Shown: positions 60,951-64,000 of the stretch, piece after piece
How positions within the stretch are numbered: position 1 is the stretch's first letter
How the letters are laid out: the number at the start of each line of letters is the position of its first letter
From: Plotosus lineatus
Lineage: Eukaryota > Chordata > Actinopteri > Siluriformes > Plotosidae
Assembly: GCA_024760905.1 (NCBI GenBank)
Contig: CM045745.1
Location: 18,529,782-18,593,781, forward strand
Direction of reading: 5' to 3'
DNA: 64,000 nucleotides
The notes under the pieces: model-generated
Told to the model about the DNA's origin: nothing
The model's database searches: none
The model's input: only the letters and a program-made list of their open reading frames with translations
Translations under genes and position numbers: made by a program

Positions 60951-61780
60951 TATGACATAGTGAAGTATAAAATGTGTTGCTGGTCATCTCAGCCTGTCTT
61001 TACCTAACTTTGAAACCTGGCAAAGACCTATGTTTTTTTTTTTTTAAATACTGATTCATAAATCATAGTATTTTTTCCACATCAGGTATGCTACATTTTA
61101 AAATTTAATAGTAAAATTAAACTGCTGAATCAATAAGTATGAAGTGATTTCTTGCAAAACACAAAACATAAATAAAATATACTGCATGAATTTGTGCCAG
61201 ATAGTGAGATGTCTACTGATATCTTGCCTCAAATCCTCTGGACATACCAGATTCATTTGGATCCTCTGCATCTTTTGTTGTCAGGTTCTGGACTTGGAAT
61301 GGAACTCTTGCTCTTGGTGCCCAAAGAACACTCATGCAAAAAGTTTCATCTTTCCTGCAGAATACTGTACACTGTGTCCCTTTTAAATGCTTTCTGTTGT
61401 AATCATTAATACTGTGCTGTTCCTTCCTCTTAGTTATACAAAGCCAGCCAATGGAAACTTTAAAATGTTGTTTAAACTGTGTCAGGGATTGCTGTAATAC
61501 ACTCAGAGGGAAGTGCTATCCATATGCATGAGTTCACAGAAGACCATGATTAAACGAGAGTGTGCCATCTTCCAATGCATGAGCACAGCCAATTCTGTCC
61601 TCCTGGGACTTGAACTCACAATCTCAAGATGATAGATTGAGTACTTTCCTGTTAGCCCACTTGGGGACATGTTCTGAAACTCCTTTCGACACCTAAATAA
61701 TCTAATAATTTACAGTTCCATTCCACTATCCTTAGGGAAAAAAGTTTTCTTTTAGTAATACAGTAAATGAAGTGAATGAA
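60951..61780. other. Mostly unassigned; possible tRNA-like head at 61600-61670
   Basis: On the minus strand, gtgagttcaagtccca resembles a B box. Nothing else recognised. Confidence 0.4.
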
Positions 61781-62849
61781 GATAATTCACGAGTTCTGTA
61801 CCTGTATTACTACTAAAACCCCATATATCATATTACATGTGCGAATGAGCAACCGGAAGTAAAATACTGTGTACCTATTATATGCGCTAAAATATGCTTC
61901 TTAAACACATTCTATAGACAGTCGTATTCATTAATACAGTATTAATGTAGTAATAACTAGTAATGATTAAGAAAAACTTTTCAATTTTTACTGTTATATT
62001 TATTGACGATAAAATATAAACATTATACAGCATATACTGTTGTAAAGCACAAGTATTAAAGTCTTTTTCAATTATTATTCCAGTACAGTATCTAAGTTAA
62101 TGTTTAGAATGCTTGTACATGAGATTTTATGTTCTGTAGCATGTTTAACAAATGATACCAAAAGGATAAACTTCATTACACTTCATGTCCTTTTACATTG
62201 AACATGACGTCTCCAAGATGGCACTGCCTAGAGGCTGACATTGCAGAGTTCTCACATTCAAATTGTTTCTCTGTTCATTTTAATTTGTTTTCTTTGTTTG
62301 TTCATGTTTTGCACTATGCTTGTCTATGACCGGTCGACCCTACTACAGCTATGAGATAGGAGTCTTCGGGCGTGTACAACTGAGAAAGCTCATCTCCTAT
62401 CCTGAGCTAATATGCTTTGGTAGCTCAATGGTAGCCACACCCCGCACCACTAAACATTAACTTAGATACTGTCCTGGAATAATAATTAAAAAAGACTTTA
62501 ATACAATAGTTCAGATTATTATTTCTCTTCAGGCACTTCAGAGGAAACTGTCATTTCTTCAGGAGAAAGTCTTATTTCTTCAGAAGAGACATCCAACGTT
62601 TTCTATCGCTTAGCCAGAGAAGATGCACAGCGCTTGAGTGGCATCATTCAGCTTAACTGGTAATTAAAACACACTAAAAAAAGAGGAAAACTTGTGCATG
62701 AATGAGGAAAAAGGGGTGTTACATCATCTCAACGAATCAGCAGGAAAGAGGAGAGCCATTGGCTGAATTTGAGTGACGTGTCAGTTGCTTGGCAGTCGGT
62801 GAATATTCAAACCGTGAGTGCAAAACCACAAATAGTCGAAGGCCTACTG
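61781..62849. mobile_element. Inverted-repeat DNA transposon (family D), copy 2
   Basis: The right end read inward is CAGTAGGCCTTCGACTATTT, followed outside by TA (62850-62851), matching the left end of the 3.7-kb copy. The left end is truncated, starting inside the other terminus (gataattcacgagttctgta). Arms about 62060-62110 and 62452-62512 are inverted. Between them lies the same presumed LINE 5'-UTR sequence (gacgtctccaagatggcact ... tgaccggtcgaccctactac). It lacks the (TG)n and the endonuclease fragment of copy 1. Confidence 0.7.
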
Positions 62850-63111
62850 TAGTTCTATATTCATGTTGTTACTTGCTATATTCAATTTGTAACTTGTTGT
62901 CCACTGGCGAATGAGGATGACCCTGCCAGTGACATTTTTTGTTTGTTTGTTTGTTTTTTAACTCTGCTGACACTGCTCCAACTTTCCATACTCTGGCTGA
63001 CTTGAAAATCTGCCAAACAACCAATCTCGATTATCGGTTGTAATTCTGCTCACACCTTCATCCCTTAGCAAGATATGAGCCTTGTATTGGCATTCAGCAT
63101 CCTGGATCAGT

Positions 63112-63142
<31 letters not shown>

Positions 63143-64000
63143 CCTAAAGAAATTTTTCAGAGGTCTGGGACACAGCTTACATTTCAAAGAGGAAACAGAC
63201 ATTGGACATATCTAAATATCTAAACCAGTTGATTGTATGATTTTTATTTCATTTTGCCATTATAGCGTAAATTTTAATTTGGGTTGACAGTCAGTTGTGT
63301 AAATGTTATGAGAACAGTAAGGAGGGTTGGATTTATTTATTTTTTACATTTTTTACATTTATTATTAATACATTTATTAAATGTGTAACATATTTACACT
63401 GTTAAAATACGCCCCCATTAGTCAAATATAACAATATTTGAAACAAGTTTACTTCCTTTAAAATGCATTACTTATGGAATATTATAAACATTTAAAAATA
63501 GTGGATGTGCTCAAGTGACAGAGTTCAGTGAATGTTGTAGCATGGTATAGTGACACATTCACACAGTCCATGGATGTTTTATTAAATGTTTTTAGCTTAT
63601 TGTGAAGGACATTTTACTTGAGTTCGAACTGACTTTTATCCACATGTACTATATTTATAAATGTAATGTCAGTGTAACAAAAATCTAACAGAAATTTCCA
63701 GGTTTTCTGTACATTTTGTAGAATGGTTTCTAGTTAATATTTAGTACTTTCGAGGTCTCACACTGTAAATCTGTTAATGTGCAAATTTGGTACACATGTG
63801 CCACTGCAAGGGAAAATCATGGATAAGTCACAACCCGTAGTTTTGTGTTGTGGACTCAAAGTGACGGAGGCTAAAAATATAAATTTTTAATTTGTTTCAT
63901 ATTCGGATTCTACAACTTTTTTTTTTCCTGGTAAATTACCATGTATTATTAATAAATGCAAAGTATAAAATATAAGTATTTTATTGGAATACAAATCAGA
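62850..64000. other. Unassigned stretch
   Basis: A run at 63117-63142 and an ATTT-type patch at 63329-63365. Nothing else recognised. Confidence 0.5.

Noticed and set aside
61194..61409. Possible exon around a tttgttgtcag acceptor near 61283
   Set aside because: No convincing donor at the right place and no recognisable peptide.

Overview
The window looks like repeat-rich, non-coding DNA from a ray-finned (teleost) fish. It holds a near full-length Rex3 LINE with target-site duplications, fish-type RTE and CR1/L2-group LINE fragments, tRNA-headed SINEs with L2-type 3' ends, Tc1 and hAT fossils, and very many long (TA)n, (CA)n, (GA)n and (AAT)n tracts. No host gene can be assigned. The only host-gene candidate is a 63-nt in-frame exon-like segment with good splice signals at 28490-28552. 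There is no sign of bacterial, organellar or viral gene organisation.

Layout. 0-6 kb: tRNA-SINE pieces, an RTE LINE with a single frameshift (868-2194), a TA-target MITE, and a 1.75-kb inverted-repeat transposon (3686-5434) that holds the 5' end of a non-LTR LINE. 6-14 kb: copies of the dominant SINE, one split by a hAT element (8058-8651), then a dead Tc1 transposase (12070-13085). 15-20 kb: a TA-flanked DNA transposon with an acidic transposase C-terminus (15451-16301) and a CR1/L2-group LINE with an internal duplication. 20.5-23.9 kb: Rex3, minus strand. 24-32 kb: microsatellites, SINEs, a Tc1 remnant and MITEs. 32-37 kb: a three-level transposon nest, a fold-back repeat built from hammerhead-ribozyme sequence (33723-33937), a second copy with an intact-looking hammerhead core (36225-36305), and a hAT transposase C-terminus. 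38-41 kb: RTE and two CR1/L2-group LINE fragments and a second copy of the acidic-tail transposon. 44-51 kb: the densest SINE cluster. 52-64 kb: microsatellites, a tRNA-Cys-like pseudogene, more SINEs, a nested MITE and a second copy of the inverted-repeat element (61781-62849).

How the parts relate. One SINE family is the commonest element (about 20 copies). All copies share a tRNA-like head and a central core. The copies end in one of two unrelated LINE tails: an L2-type tail (called L-tail below) or an RTE-type tail (R-tail) that matches the 3' end of the RTE LINEs in the same window. Several R-tail copies have 14-19 bp target-site duplications, so the enzyme of an RTE LINE probably moved them. 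The hammerhead repeats suggest a Penelope-like or retrozyme-like lineage. All assignments come from reading motifs; no database search was possible, and boundaries are approximate unless a duplication or terminal repeat is named.
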